NCBI GenBank assembly: GCA_030041135.1
Contig: JASHOL010000476.1
Coordinates: 1-59,364, forward strand
DNA length: 59,364 nt
Source of the DNA: Streptosporangiaceae bacterium
GTDB lineage: Bacteria; Actinomycetota; Actinomycetes; Streptosporangiales; Streptosporangiaceae
Direction: 5' to 3'
Of this stretch, positions 7,282 through 16,062 are shown piece after piece (within the stretch, counting starts at the first letter, position 1; the number at the start of each line of letters is the position of its first letter). A program made the translations under genes and the position numbers. Below the pieces are notes generated by a model. The model worked only from the letters and a program-made list of their open reading frames with translations, was not told where the DNA came from and searched no databases.

Positions 7282-8736
7282 ATGCCAGCAGTGAGAATGA
7301 ACCAGAAAGTGGCGGTCGGCACGGTATACGTCGCCGCGATGTTCATGTCGATCATGGACGCCACGATCGTGAACGTCGCGCTGCCTGCCATCGGGCGCGC
7401 GCTCGCCGCGCCGCCGACCGCAGTGGCCAGCATCTCCATCGCGTACCTGGTGAGCCTCGGCACCTTCATCCCGGCGTCGGGCTGGCTCGGGGACCGGTTC
7501 GGCGGCAAGCGGGTCCTGCTCATCGCGACCGCGGCCTTCACGGTGTCGTCCGCGCTCTGCGGCCTGGCCACGAGCCTGCCCGAGCTGGTCGCGTTCCGCG
7601 TGCTGCAGGGCGCGGGCGGCGGCATGCTCGCGCCGGTCGGCCTGGCCATGCTGTTCCGGGTGTTCCCGCTCCAGGAGCGGATCCGGGCCGCCTCGATCCT
7701 CACCGTGCCGACGACGCTCGCGCCCGCGGCGGGTCCGGTCCTGGGCGGCGTGCTGGTCACCGAACTGTCGTGGCGGTGGGTCTTCTACGTGAACGTTCCG
7801 ATCGGGGCGGCCGCGATCATTTTCGGGCTGATCTTCGTCAGGCAGCCGGGGCAGGACCGGCCGGGCCGCTTCGACCTGACGGGCTTCCTGCTGTCCGGAG
7901 CCGGGCTCGGCTCGCTGATGTACGGGGTGTCGGAGGGGCCCAACATCGGCTGGGAGCGGCCGGAGGTCATCGGCACGGTGATCGCGGGCGGCCTGCTGCT
8001 GATCGCGATGATCGTGGTCGAGCTGAGGCACCCGCGCCCGCTGGTGGCGCTCGGCCTGCTGCGTGACCGTCTCTTCCGGTCGGCCACGGGCGCGCTCACG
8101 CTCGCGGGCATCGGCTTCATCGGCACCCTGTTCGTTACGTCCCTGTACCTGCAGGACGGCCGCGGTCAGGACGCGCTGGTGGCCGGGCTCAGCATCTTCC
8201 CCGAGGCGTTCGGGGTCATGGTCGGGGCCCAGCTAGCCAGCCGGCTGCTCTACCCGGCGCTGGGCCCGCGGCGCCACATCTCGCTCGGGCTGGCGGGCGC
8301 GTCGGTTTCGATGGCGCTGCTCGCGGTGCTCGGCGACCACACCAGCCTGTGGTGGGCCAGGCTCATCATGTTCGCGCTTGGCGTGTCGATGGGGCAGATA
8401 TTCGTGCCGACCCAGGCGGCGGGGTTCGCGACAATTGATCCGGCCTTCACGAGCGCGGCCTCGACGCTGTTCAACACGGCCAGGCAGCTGTCCGGCGCCG
8501 TCGGCGTCGCGGTCCTGACCACCGTGATCGTCGCGATCGGGCCGGTGCACGTGGTCGCAGGACGGCCGGTTGCCGACCTGAACGCTTACCGGGCGGCGTT
8601 CCTCGTCGCGGCCGCGGTCGCGCTGGTCGGCATCGTGCCCGCGGCCCTGATCCGAGACCGCGACGCGGTCACGACGATCCCCGACGGCCGCTACCGGCGG
8701 CGGCACGCTCCGACCGCGCAGGAGCAGGCAGCCTGA
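7282..8736 (+). CDS. MFS transporter, DHA2 family (14-span drug/proton antiporter type)
   Basis: A 484-residue major facilitator protein. The N-terminus MFMSIMDATIVNVALP is the DHA2 motif of span 1; GWLGDRFGGKRVLL is motif A in loop 2-3; FRVLQGAGGGMLAPVG and LAPAAGPVLGGVL correspond to motifs B and C of antiporters. About 14 hydrophobic segments follow, with a basic C-terminal tail. The likely role is proton-coupled export of hydrophobic compounds across the plasma membrane. It is divergent from the LLM oxidoreductase 74 bases away. ATG at 7282 and 7297 and GTG at 7291 are possible starts. Confidence 0.88.
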   Translation: MPAVRMNQKVAVGTVYVAAMFMSIMDATIVNVALPAIGRALAAPPTAVASISIAYLVSLGTFIPASGWLGDRFGGKRVLLIATAAFTVSSALCGLATSLPELVAFRVLQGAGGGMLAPVGLAMLFRVFPLQERIRAASILTVPTTLAPAAGPVLGGVLVTELSWRWVFYVNVPIGAAAIIFGLIFVRQPGQDRPGRFDLTGFLLSGAGLGSLMYGVSEGPNIGWERPEVIGTVIAGGLLLIAMIVVELRHPRPLVALGLLRDRLFRSATGALTLAGIGFIGTLFVTSLYLQDGRGQDALVAGLSIFPEAFGVMVGAQLASRLLYPALGPRRHISLGLAGASVSMALLAVLGDHTSLWWARLIMFALGVSMGQIFVPTQAAGFATIDPAFTSAASTLFNTARQLSGAVGVAVLTTVIVAIGPVHVVAGRPVADLNAYRAAFLVAAAVALVGIVPAALIRDRDAVTTIPDGRYRRRHAPTAQEQAA

Positions 8737-8803
8737 GCGGTCGGGCGCTGGCCGCGGTGGCCGCCCACAGCGGTTGCGCCCTAGCATCCCGCGGCTGGCT
8801 GAC

Positions 8804-9871
8804 TCAACGATTCAGCAGGTAGAAGCGGAGCGTGTCGGCGGTGACCGGGAGTACTTCCACGTCATCGAAGCCAGCCTCGGAAGCGTACCGGCGCAGCGTC
8901 GAGGGCCGCATGACCGCGCCGGTCGCGGCCGTGTGCGGATCGCCCATAACCGCCGGCAGGCACCCGACCACGCTCCAGCCGTAGTTGTACTGCTCGAGCA
9001 GTGAGGCGGGCGCGGTGAACTCGTCCTCCACCAGCTCGTCTGCGACGACGACCCAGCCGGGCGAGGCGAGCACCCGCCGCGCCGCCCGCAGCACGGCAAC
9101 CGGCCTGGCCATGTCGTGCAGGCCTTCGATGATCGTCACCACGTCGTACCGGCCGGACATCCCGTCAGCTGAGGCCGCAAAGAACGTCACCCGGCCGGCG
9201 ACGCCAGCCTCCGCGGCGTTGCGCCGCGCCGCCGCGATCACGTCCTCGTCCAGGTCGAAGCCGTCGACGTGCGCCAGCGGGTAGGCGAGCGCGATCGCGA
9301 TGCTCGACCACCCCGCGCCGCACGCCAGATCCGCCACCGTCGCGGCCGGCGAGGCGCGCAGCCGCTCATCGACAGCACTGATCGAGGGCAACCACGACCG
9401 GCCAAGCAGGTGCAGGAACGTGGCCCGGTTATAGTCCGGCCGGCCCTCCGGCGCCCATGGCTGCGGCGGCGGCGCGGATCCGCTGCGGAACGCATCAACC
9501 AGGTCGGGCAGCGACCGCGCCGCCCGTGCGATCTCGGTACCGTTGAACGCCCGGTACCTCACGTCGTTGCGATCGGCCATCACCGCCGCGTGCCCGGCCG
9601 GCAGCGAGAACCGCCGCTCGCGCGGCGCGGCGGCCGGGTCGTCCACCGCCACAAGTCCGCTGGCCGCCTGCTGCTCGAGCCACTCTCGCACGTACCGCTC
9701 GGTCGTGCCGGTTCGCGCCGCCAGCTCCGCCGACGTGGCCGGCCCGCTGTCCGCCAGCGCCGAGTACAGCCCGAGCCGCTCGCCGAGGTACACCGTGTAC
9801 AGCTCCAGTGCCCCGGCCATGTTGCGCAGCATCCGCTGGCCGAGGGCCGCCGCGTCTGCGTCCGCACCCAT
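8804..9871 (-). CDS. Class I SAM-dependent methyltransferase with N-terminal winged helix
   Basis: A 355-residue protein. The first 90 residues form a dimerisation/winged-helix segment (ALELYTVYLGERLGLYSAL, TSAELAARTGTTERYVREWL), as in the Rv2258c type. The SAM-binding motif I is VADLACGAGWSSIAIA, followed by HVDGFDLDEDVIAAARRNA (motif II) and the motif IV-V stretch YDVVTIIEGLHDMARPVAVL. The C-terminal part (GDPHTAATGAVMRPSTL) matches the same family. It probably methylates a small molecule; no partner biosynthetic genes are adjacent. The frame is open to 10012 and would overlap the antiporter gene, so ATG 9871 (MGADADAAALGQRML) was chosen. Confidence 0.85.
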   Translation of the reverse strand: MGADADAAALGQRMLRNMAGALELYTVYLGERLGLYSALADSGPATSAELAARTGTTERYVREWLEQQAASGLVAVDDPAAAPRERRFSLPAGHAAVMADRNDVRYRAFNGTEIARAARSLPDLVDAFRSGSAPPPQPWAPEGRPDYNRATFLHLLGRSWLPSISAVDERLRASPAATVADLACGAGWSSIAIALAYPLAHVDGFDLDEDVIAAARRNAAEAGVAGRVTFFAASADGMSGRYDVVTIIEGLHDMARPVAVLRAARRVLASPGWVVVADELVEDEFTAPASLLEQYNYGWSVVGCLPAVMGDPHTAATGAVMRPSTLRRYASEAGFDDVEVLPVTADTLRFYLLNR

Positions 9872-9968
9872 AGCGGCCAAACTACATGGCGCCGGCGGCG
9901 GTCCGCCGCGCCGCGCCACTGACTCTCTGCTGGCCGGCAGCCGCTGCGGGAAGGAATTGCGCGGCGGG

Positions 9969-11570
9969 CTAAGGTTGACCGGGCAGCGTGCGCTCCTGGA
10001 GATCGAGCTCATGCTGGAGCTTGCGCAGGCTCTGGTCGGGCAGGCGGCCGCTGTCGCGCCAGCGGATCAGCTCTTCTCGCTGGGCCGCGATCATCGCGTG
10101 CTGTCCTTGGACCGCAGCGTCGAGGGCCGGGCTCCAGCTGACTTCGCCGTCGGCGTCCTCCAGCAGGCTGATCCTGGCCTTCAGCCGGTCCGTGCGCTGC
10201 CGGAGCTGGTCCCGCAGCGCGGCCGCGACCGAGTCGGGCAGCTCGTTTTCTGCCTGCATGTCGTCTAGCGTCGCCGATGCCGATGCCAGCGCGGCGAGCC
10301 GCGCCTCGTTCCTGACCTGAACCGCCTGGGCCTCGTTAGCGCGCAGTCGGAGCAGGCGCAGCAGCGGCGCGAACGTCAGACCCTGCCCCAGCAAGGTCAC
10401 CAGTACGACGACGTAGGCGCACAGCAGCATCAGGTCGCGATCGGGGAACGGGCGGCCGTTGGCCAGTGCCGTCGGTATCGCGAACACGGTCGCCAGCGTG
10501 ATGACGCCCCGCGTCCCGGCCCACGTCAGAGCCGTCACCTCGCGGCCGTTCAGGGTCGGCGCGCTGTCGCCGAACTGCCACCCGAACCAGCCAGGCACGA
10601 TCTGGGTCAGGAACAGCCACAGCGGCCGGACCACCAGCACGCCGCCGAGCGTGGCGACGATCGCGGCGGCGGTCGTCCCGGCCGGTTCTTGGGTGAGGCC
10701 TCGGAGCACCGTCGGGAGCTGCTGGCCGATGAGCAGGAATACGAAGCCTTCCAGCAGGAACTCCACGAGTCGCCAGACCGCGGCGGTCTGCAGCCTGGCC
10801 GCGCCCGACTCGCCGCTCGGCGGGTCATGCCCGGCCATCAGCCCCGCGATCACGACGGCTAGGACGCCGGAAACGCGCGCCTCCTCGCCGGCGAGGTAGG
10901 CAAGGAACGGGGTCGCCAGTGACACCGTGTTGGCCACCAGCGGATCGCGCAGCAGGTGGCGGCCAAGGCGGAGCACGTAGCCGATCGCGGCGCCGATCAC
11001 CAGGCCGCCCGCTGCAGCCAGCACGAACTTGCCGGCCGCGTAGGCGAGCGAGAACCCGCCGCCGACCGCCGCGGCGACCGCCACCTGCCAGGTGGCGAGC
11101 GCGGTCGCGTCATTCAGAAGTCCCTCGCCGCCGATGAGCGTGACCAGCCGCGGCGGCATGCCGGCGCGGCTGCCGATCGAGAGCGCGGCGACCGGGTCGG
11201 GCGGTGCAACTGCGGCGCCGAGCACGACCGCGGCCGCGAGCGACAGGCCGGGCACGATCAGCGAAACCAGCGCGCCGACCGCGAACGCGGTGATCAGCAC
11301 GAGCACGACCGAGAGGCTGGCAATCGGCCGCCAGTTCGCCCGGATCGCCAGCAGGCTGGACCGGCGCGCCGCCCCGTACAGCAGCGGCGGGATGACCAGC
11401 AGCAGGACCAGATGCGGCTCAAGATGGAGGGTCGGGCCCTGCAGCCCGGCGTAGATCAGGCCGCAGATCGTCAGCACGATGGTGTCGGGCACCCTCAGGC
11501 GGCCCGCGACAAGCCGCGCTGCGATGATGACCGCGACCATCGCGAGCACGAACGCGACTTCGCCCAACAC
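9969..11570 (-). CDS. Na+/H+ antiporter, CPA1/NhaP type
   Basis: A 533-residue polytopic membrane protein that exchanges sodium (or potassium) for protons. About 12 hydrophobic spans are visible. Family signatures: VVLGAAVAPPDPVAAL with the Asp used in ion binding, LIGGEGLLNDATALATW (the ND motif), LIGQQLPTV and LTWAGTRGVITLA (the conserved Arg). The last 110 residues are a hydrophilic, helical, coiled-coil-like cytoplasmic tail (QAVQVRNEARLAALASASAT and following) as in bacterial NHE-like proteins. GTG at 11570 (VLGEVAFVLAMVAVI) is the natural start; translation further upstream to 11621 is not conserved in character. The gene is divergent from the GNAT gene. Confidence 0.9.
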   Translation of the reverse strand: MLGEVAFVLAMVAVIIAARLVAGRLRVPDTIVLTICGLIYAGLQGPTLHLEPHLVLLLVIPPLLYGAARRSSLLAIRANWRPIASLSVVLVLITAFAVGALVSLIVPGLSLAAAVVLGAAVAPPDPVAALSIGSRAGMPPRLVTLIGGEGLLNDATALATWQVAVAAAVGGGFSLAYAAGKFVLAAAGGLVIGAAIGYVLRLGRHLLRDPLVANTVSLATPFLAYLAGEEARVSGVLAVVIAGLMAGHDPPSGESGAARLQTAAVWRLVEFLLEGFVFLLIGQQLPTVLRGLTQEPAGTTAAAIVATLGGVLVVRPLWLFLTQIVPGWFGWQFGDSAPTLNGREVTALTWAGTRGVITLATVFAIPTALANGRPFPDRDLMLLCAYVVVLVTLLGQGLTFAPLLRLLRLRANEAQAVQVRNEARLAALASASATLDDMQAENELPDSVAAALRDQLRQRTDRLKARISLLEDADGEVSWSPALDAAVQGQHAMIAAQREELIRWRDSGRLPDQSLRKLQHELDLQERTLPGQP

Positions 11571-11667
11571 CCGGTCATTCTGGCAGCACGCTGCGTAGTT
11601 GACTCGGTCGGCCCGCCTCACACGATATTGACAAGACCGCCGCGACCGGAAGTGACAGCATGAGCCC

Positions 11668-12159
11668 GTGCTCGGTTACCGCATACGACCTGCCACCGAC
11701 GAAGACGTCGCGTTTCTCACCGACGTGGTCGTCGAGGCCACGCGAGCTCAGGGCCGCCTGCCGGACGACTTCGATGAACGGGACTGGCGCAGGCGCTATG
11801 CCGAGTGGACCTTGGAGCAAGTCCGCGGCGAGACACTCGACAACACGACCAGCGTGATCGAGGTCGGTAACGAGCGCGCCGGCAGACTTCGGATCACTCG
11901 CACGGCCGACTACATCGAATTGTCGGGGATTCAGCTTCGTCCTGATGTTCAGCGCCACGGCATCGGCACATCGATCATCGAGGATCTCAAGGCTCAGGCC
12001 ACTGCGGCCGGCATGCCCCTGGAACTGGGCGTCGAAAAGGACAACCCGGGTGCCCGCAAACTGTACGACCGTCTGGGATTCGTCCAAGTCGGCGAGACCG
12101 AGGACGAGTGCAAGCTCCGCTGGAGCCCACGGCCGGATGCCCGTCCCGAGCTCAGCTGA
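11668..12159 (+). CDS. GNAT-family N-acetyltransferase
   Basis: A 163-residue acetyl-CoA-dependent N-acetyltransferase. Motif A is recognisable as IQLRPDVQRHGIGTSIIEDL (acetyl-CoA pyrophosphate loop RHGIGTS), and motif B as GVEKDNPGARKLYDRLGF, both at the usual spacing. The N-terminus YRIRPATDEDVAFLTDVV is a typical GNAT opening strand-helix. The substrate is unknown. The start is a GTG at 11668; a TTGACA at 11632-11637 could be a promoter -35 element, but it lies very close to the start. The gene faces the amidohydrolase gene, with a long perfect hairpin between them. Confidence 0.85.
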   Translation: MLGYRIRPATDEDVAFLTDVVVEATRAQGRLPDDFDERDWRRRYAEWTLEQVRGETLDNTTSVIEVGNERAGRLRITRTADYIELSGIQLRPDVQRHGIGTSIIEDLKAQATAAGMPLELGVEKDNPGARKLYDRLGFVQVGETEDECKLRWSPRPDARPELS

Positions 12160-12198
12160 CCGCTGACAGCGCTCGGCCGCGGCGCCCCGAGGCTATGA

Positions 12199-12249
12199 AT
12201 GTCAGGTAGGTACTGCTGGAGGGCAGGTGTAGCAGTACCTACCTGACAT
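12199..12249. terminator. Perfect 19-bp inverted repeat between convergent genes
   Basis: Left arm 12199-12217 (ATGTCAGGTAGGTACTGCT) and right arm 12231-12249 are exact reverse complements, with a 13-base loop. It lies 40 bases after the GNAT stop and 31 bases from the end of the amidohydrolase gene, the right place for a bidirectional terminator. There is no run of T after either arm. The stem is far longer and less GC-rich than usual actinobacterial terminators, so a repeat element is an alternative. Confidence 0.65.
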
Positions 12250-12279
12250 CGATCATGGACGCGAGCGGGGTCCCACCGA

Positions 12280-13494
12280 CTAGGTCCGTTCGGCGTATAC
12301 GGGCTCGGCGCCATCGACCGCGGTGTAGATCTCCCGGCCGTCCTGGAACGCGCGCTGCACCCGGCTCAGCACATCCAGCGGGTCCCCGGACCAGATCACG
12401 ATGTCCGCGTCCTTGCCCGGCTCCAGCGAGCCCAGCCGGTCGTCCACGCCGATGATCCGGGCCGGGTTGATGGTCAGCGCCTGCAGCGCGGTCTCACGGT
12501 CCAGCCCGTACTTGACCGACAGCGAGGCCTGGTGAACCAGGAAGTTGATCGGCACCACCGGGTGGTCAGTCGTGATCGCGATCGTCACGCCCGCCGCGGC
12601 CAGCTTGCCCGGGTTGGCCAGCGAGCGATTCCGCAGCTCAACCTTCGACCTGGACGTAAACAGCGGGCCGATGATGACCGGGATGTTCCGCGCGGCCAGC
12701 AGGTCGGCGACCAGGTGAGCCTCGGTGCCATGGTCGATGACCAGGTCGTACCCGAACTCCTCGGAGATCCGGATCGCGGTCGCGATGTCGTCAGCCCGGT
12801 GGCAGTGCTGGCGCCACGGGATCTCGCGGCGCAGCACCTTGGCCAGTGCCTCGAGCTTGAGGTCGCGGTCAACCGGCTTGCGCTCGACCTCGGGCTTGCG
12901 CGCCTCGGCATCGATCTTGGCCTGGTAGTTGGCGGCCTCCACGAACGCGCCGCGGATCACGGCGGCGACGCCGAGCCGCGTGCTCGGGGTCTTCTTCTGC
13001 TCGCCGTACACTCGCTTCGGGTTCTCGCCGAGCGCCGACTTGAGCCCGGCCGGGGCGCGCAGCAGCATCTCGTCCACGGTCCGGCCCCAGCACTTAAGCG
13101 CGCACGTCTGGCCGCCGATCGGGTTGCCGGAGCCAGGGTTCACGTTAACCGCGAGCACTCCCCCGCCGACCGCGTCCCTGAAGCCAAGGTCGGCCGGGTT
13201 GATCGCGTCGAGCGCCCGGACGTTCGCGGTCACCGGGTCGGTCATCTCGTTGGTGTCCGAGCCGGCCCAGCCCTCGGCCTCCTCGTGTACGCCGACGTGG
13301 CCGTGCGCCTCGATGAAGCCCGGCAGGACCCAGGAGCCCGCCGCATCGATCACCTGAACGCCGTCCGGCACCTGCACGTCTGCGCCCACGGCGGTGATCT
13401 TGCCGTCGGCCACCAGGACCGTACCGTTCTCTACGGGCTCCCCGCTGATCGGGACTACCCGCCCGCCGGTGATCGCCACTGCGCTGTCGCTCAT
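12280..13494 (-). CDS. Amidohydrolase-family protein (imidazolonepropionase-like)
   Basis: A 404-residue metal-dependent hydrolase. The N-terminal composite strand domain (AITGGRVVPISGEPVENGTVLV) leads to VLPGFIEAHGHVGVHE, the HxH-type first metal motif. Further ligands are in IPWRQHCHRADDIATAI, DLVIDHGTEAHLVADLL and the late Asp in AITTDHPVVPI. The C-terminus DRLGSLEPGKDADIVIWSGD is the standard closing motif. The length fits the family; the substrate (a cyclic amide, hydantoin-like or dipeptide) cannot be told. ATG at 13494 has AAGGAG 6 bases upstream. The gene seems to be single. Confidence 0.85.
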   Translation of the reverse strand: MSDSAVAITGGRVVPISGEPVENGTVLVADGKITAVGADVQVPDGVQVIDAAGSWVLPGFIEAHGHVGVHEEAEGWAGSDTNEMTDPVTANVRALDAINPADLGFRDAVGGGVLAVNVNPGSGNPIGGQTCALKCWGRTVDEMLLRAPAGLKSALGENPKRVYGEQKKTPSTRLGVAAVIRGAFVEAANYQAKIDAEARKPEVERKPVDRDLKLEALAKVLRREIPWRQHCHRADDIATAIRISEEFGYDLVIDHGTEAHLVADLLAARNIPVIIGPLFTSRSKVELRNRSLANPGKLAAAGVTIAITTDHPVVPINFLVHQASLSVKYGLDRETALQALTINPARIIGVDDRLGSLEPGKDADIVIWSGDPLDVLSRVQRAFQDGREIYTAVDGAEPVYAERT

Positions 13495-13608
13495 CAGGTC
13501 TCCTTACCAGGGCCATCCAGGGCCCGGCTCGCTTCGTTGCAAGCTGCAGCTACCACCTTAACGGGACATTTCGCTGCCTGCCTGCGCGGGGGAAGCCAGA
13601 GGCGTCCT

Positions 13609-13624
13609 GGCCGGGATCCCGGCC
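13609..13624 (-). terminator. Short GC palindrome after propeller gene
   Basis: GGCCGGGATCCCGGCC is a perfect 16-bp palindrome lying 4 bases past the stop codon of the minus-strand propeller gene. It could fold as a short hairpin that ends the sigma factor-propeller transcript. No T-tract follows. Confidence 0.35.
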
Positions 13625-13628
13625 GGCG

Positions 13629-14990
13629 TTAGGGGACGATCACCACCTGCTCGGGCGAGCCCTGGACTGGTATTGGCGTTCCGACCTGCTGGCTGGCAGC
13701 CTGAATGGGAATGACCGCGCCGACGGTGCGCCCGTCATGTCTCGCGGTGCCGCCGACGTAGGCGACCGTTCCGTCCGGTGCGAAGGCGACGGTCGCGGTC
13801 CCGGCGAAACCGGACGGCAGCTCGACCGGCTTCAGCGCGGTATCGGAGACGAGGTCGACCGGCTGCAGCCAGTGCTGGCCCATCGCCTGCGCGTACGCCG
13901 TCCGGCTGTCCGGCGAGATCACGAAGTTCGTGACCACCGCCTCGACGCCGGCATCAGGCCGGATGGGCTGCTCCGTCCGGTTGGTAGCAAGATCGATCGG
14001 AATCACGTCGAGCGCTCCCCACAGGTAGCCGGTCTTCCCGTCTGGCGCGATGGAGATATTCGCGCCAACGGACGTGGAGAACGCTGCCCGCCCTACGAAT
14101 GCCGGGCCGGCGGTGTCGGTGGCGACACTGACCGGCGTCACCCAGACCGTGATGTGCTCAGAACTACCCGTGCCGCCGTTGATCGCGACGTTCGTGACGT
14201 AGACGGTCCGGCCGTTAGGAGTGATCGCGATGGCCTGCGTCTCCCCTGGCACGTGCAGCCTGACCGGCGGGAGCTCCTCGGGGGTGGCCAGATCCAGATC
14301 CACCGGGATCAATCCCGCGTCGGCGACGTACGCCTTCCGGCCGTCCGGCGCGATCGCGAACGGCCCGGAGACGGCGACTTCGCGCTCGACCCCGGTGGCC
14401 AGGTTGATGGCATCCAGCCCGCCGGGTATCCCGGTCGCATAGGCGAGCCTGCCGCCCGGCGCGATCTGAGCCGTCATCGCCGGACTCCCTTCCCAACCGG
14501 GCCAGGCCGACAGCGGGCCAGTCAGCCGGACTGGCGTGCCCATCCGGCCGGTCCTGGCGCTGACCCGGGTGACATAACTGATGCCGGCGGCGCGCTGGCC
14601 GGGCCGCGTGGCGCTGAAGACGTAGACAGCGCTGCCGTCCGGGATGGCTTGCAGGCCCGCTATCACGCCAGGGAATCTCAGCGGGCGGAGCGTCGTGTCC
14701 GTGCTCAGGCGGATGGGCGTGACCGTGTTAGCGCTCGTCCAGACGAAGGCGGTCGGAGCCGGGCGATCGCCGGCGAGTGGCTGACCGTCTAGCGCCGGCC
14801 CGAGGGCTCCGGCGGCCGCGGGGATGGCCGCGATCAGCGCGGCCGCCGTGAAGGACGCGGCCGCGGCCTCGATCCTGCGCCGCTTGCGCAGGCGCAGGCC
14901 GATCTGCCGTGCGTTGGCCACCAGCTGCGGCGTCGGCGGCCGGTCCGAGACAGCGCGCTCAAATTGCGCGCGGAGCGATGCTCCGTCCAT
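13629..14990 (-). CDS. Membrane-anchored beta-propeller (YVTN-repeat) protein, partner of SigE-family sigma factor
   Basis: A 453-residue protein in three parts: a short cytoplasmic N-terminus of about 38 residues ending in the basic RLRKRRR, one membrane span (AAAASFTAAALIAAIPAAAG), and an outside region with seven repeats of the form PDG..AYV (SAVYVFSA, RLAYATG, RKAYVADAG, RTVYVTNV, KTGYLWGA, RTAYAQA, TVAYVGG), enough for a seven-bladed propeller. It overlaps the sigma factor gene by 32 bases, so the two are co-translated. By position it could be the anti-sigma or sensor protein, but the cytoplasmic part lacks the HxxxCxxC zinc anti-sigma motif. The propeller may sense an envelope ligand; this is inference. 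Confidence 0.75.
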   Translation of the reverse strand: MDGASLRAQFERAVSDRPPTPQLVANARQIGLRLRKRRRIEAAAASFTAAALIAAIPAAAGALGPALDGQPLAGDRPAPTAFVWTSANTVTPIRLSTDTTLRPLRFPGVIAGLQAIPDGSAVYVFSATRPGQRAAGISYVTRVSARTGRMGTPVRLTGPLSAWPGWEGSPAMTAQIAPGGRLAYATGIPGGLDAINLATGVEREVAVSGPFAIAPDGRKAYVADAGLIPVDLDLATPEELPPVRLHVPGETQAIAITPNGRTVYVTNVAINGGTGSSEHITVWVTPVSVATDTAGPAFVGRAAFSTSVGANISIAPDGKTGYLWGALDVIPIDLATNRTEQPIRPDAGVEAVVTNFVISPDSRTAYAQAMGQHWLQPVDLVSDTALKPVELPSGFAGTATVAFAPDGTVAYVGGTARHDGRTVGAVIPIQAASQQVGTPIPVQGSPEQVVIVP

Positions 14991-15540
14991 TCCTCACCTC
15001 TCGGGTGCTGGACTCACCCGGCGCCGCCGGCGCGGATGAGCTTGTATCCATCGGACTGCCGTCTAGCAGCAGTCGTAGCTTGTCCAGGGCGCGGGCGCTC
15101 TGGCTCTTCACGTTGCCGGTCGAGCACCCAAGCAGCGCGGCGACCTGGTCGATGCTCATGTCCTCCCAGTAGCGCAGCACGACCACGGCGCGCGCCCTTG
15201 GCGGGAGCGTGGCCAGGGCGTCGATCAGGGCGAGCCTCAGCTCCGGTGTCCGCGGCTCAATGACCTGATCGGGCAGCTCGGCGACGTCCGCGGTGAGCAC
15301 TTCGCGCCGCTGCTGCCTGCGGTAATGAGCCAGGTAGGTGTTCAGCAGCGTGCGTTGCGCATAGGCATGCACGGCGTCCCGGTTGCGAATACGCCACCAG
15401 GCGGCAAAGACCTTCGCCAGGGTCGTCTGCGTCAGGTCCTCGGCAGTGTGCCAGTCACCGCACAGCAGGAAGGCAGTCGCCATCAGCCGGGAGGATGCGG
15501 CGTGGGCGAACTGCGTGAACTCGTCATCGGCGGATGTCAT
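14959..15540 (-). CDS. RNA polymerase sigma factor, SigE family (ECF)
   Basis: A 193-residue group 4 sigma factor. Region 2 is seen in the N-terminal half (FAHAASSRLMATAFLLCGDW, HTAEDLTQTTLAKVFAAWWR, with RTLLNTYLAHYRRQQRRE) and region 4 in ATLPPRARAVVVLRYWEDMS followed by QVAALLGCSTGNVKSQSARA. These match the SigE-family ECF group of actinobacteria. The C-terminal tail after LLLDG is Ser-rich and overlaps the next gene by 32 bases. It should direct transcription of a small envelope-linked regulon controlled through the propeller protein encoded next. The start is ATG 15540. Confidence 0.9.
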   Translation of the reverse strand: MTSADDEFTQFAHAASSRLMATAFLLCGDWHTAEDLTQTTLAKVFAAWWRIRNRDAVHAYAQRTLLNTYLAHYRRQQRREVLTADVAELPDQVIEPRTPELRLALIDALATLPPRARAVVVLRYWEDMSIDQVAALLGCSTGNVKSQSARALDKLRLLLDGSPMDTSSSAPAAPGESSTREVRNGRSIAPRAI

Positions 15541-15669
15541 CCGGCCTGCGCCCTCCAGATCTGGCCGCGAATATGGCCACCTACTGAGATAGATCCAGCG
15601 GCTCGTTTCCGGGTTGCACCGCTGCCGCTACGCTGCCCGTCAGTGTCATGAGCGGCGGGAGGTTACCGG

Positions 15670-16062
15670 GTGAGCGCGGTCTTCGAGCATGAGGTCGCGG
15701 TGCGGTGGCGCGACACCGACGCCCTGGGCCATGTCAACAACGCGGTGTTCATGACCTACCTCGAGGAGGCCAGGGACGCCTTCTACACAGCGGTGGTCGG
15801 TGCCGACCCGATCTACGTCGTCGTCCGGATCGAAGCCGACTTCCTGGCCGAGATCCAGTACGAAGACCGCCTGGTCACGGTGCGGATAGAGGTGGAGGGG
15901 CTCGGCACAACGAGCCTGACCACCAGGGAGACGATCCTGACCGCCGCGAAGGAGGTGGCGGCGAAGGCCCGCGTCGTGACCGTCAGGTGGGACCAGTCCA
16001 GCCGCAAGCCGGTCCAGTTCACGCAGGCCGAGCGCGAGCGCCTGGCCGCGGCTAAGACCTGA
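15670..16062 (+). CDS. Acyl-CoA thioesterase, 4-hydroxybenzoyl-CoA thioesterase type (hotdog fold)
   Basis: A 130-residue hotdog-fold thioesterase that cleaves acyl-CoA. The signature VRWRDTDALGHVNNAVFMTYLEEAR (in two parts: RWRDTDALGHVNNAVF and YLEEAR) holds the catalytic Asp of this clan and the helix that binds CoA. The next strand, IYVVVRIEADFLAEIQYEDR, is typical as well. The GTG start has GGGAGG about 7 bases upstream. Its last 11 bases overlap the end of the convergent TPR gene. No operon partner; the substrate is unknown. Confidence 0.88.
   Translation: MSAVFEHEVAVRWRDTDALGHVNNAVFMTYLEEARDAFYTAVVGADPIYVVVRIEADFLAEIQYEDRLVTVRIEVEGLGTTSLTTRETILTAAKEVAAKARVVTVRWDQSSRKPVQFTQAERERLAAAKT

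Noticed and set aside
12532-13632. A 366-codon plus-strand frame opposite the amidohydrolase gene
   Set aside because: The amidohydrolase has all its metal motifs and a good ribosome binding site; the opposite frame is a shadow.
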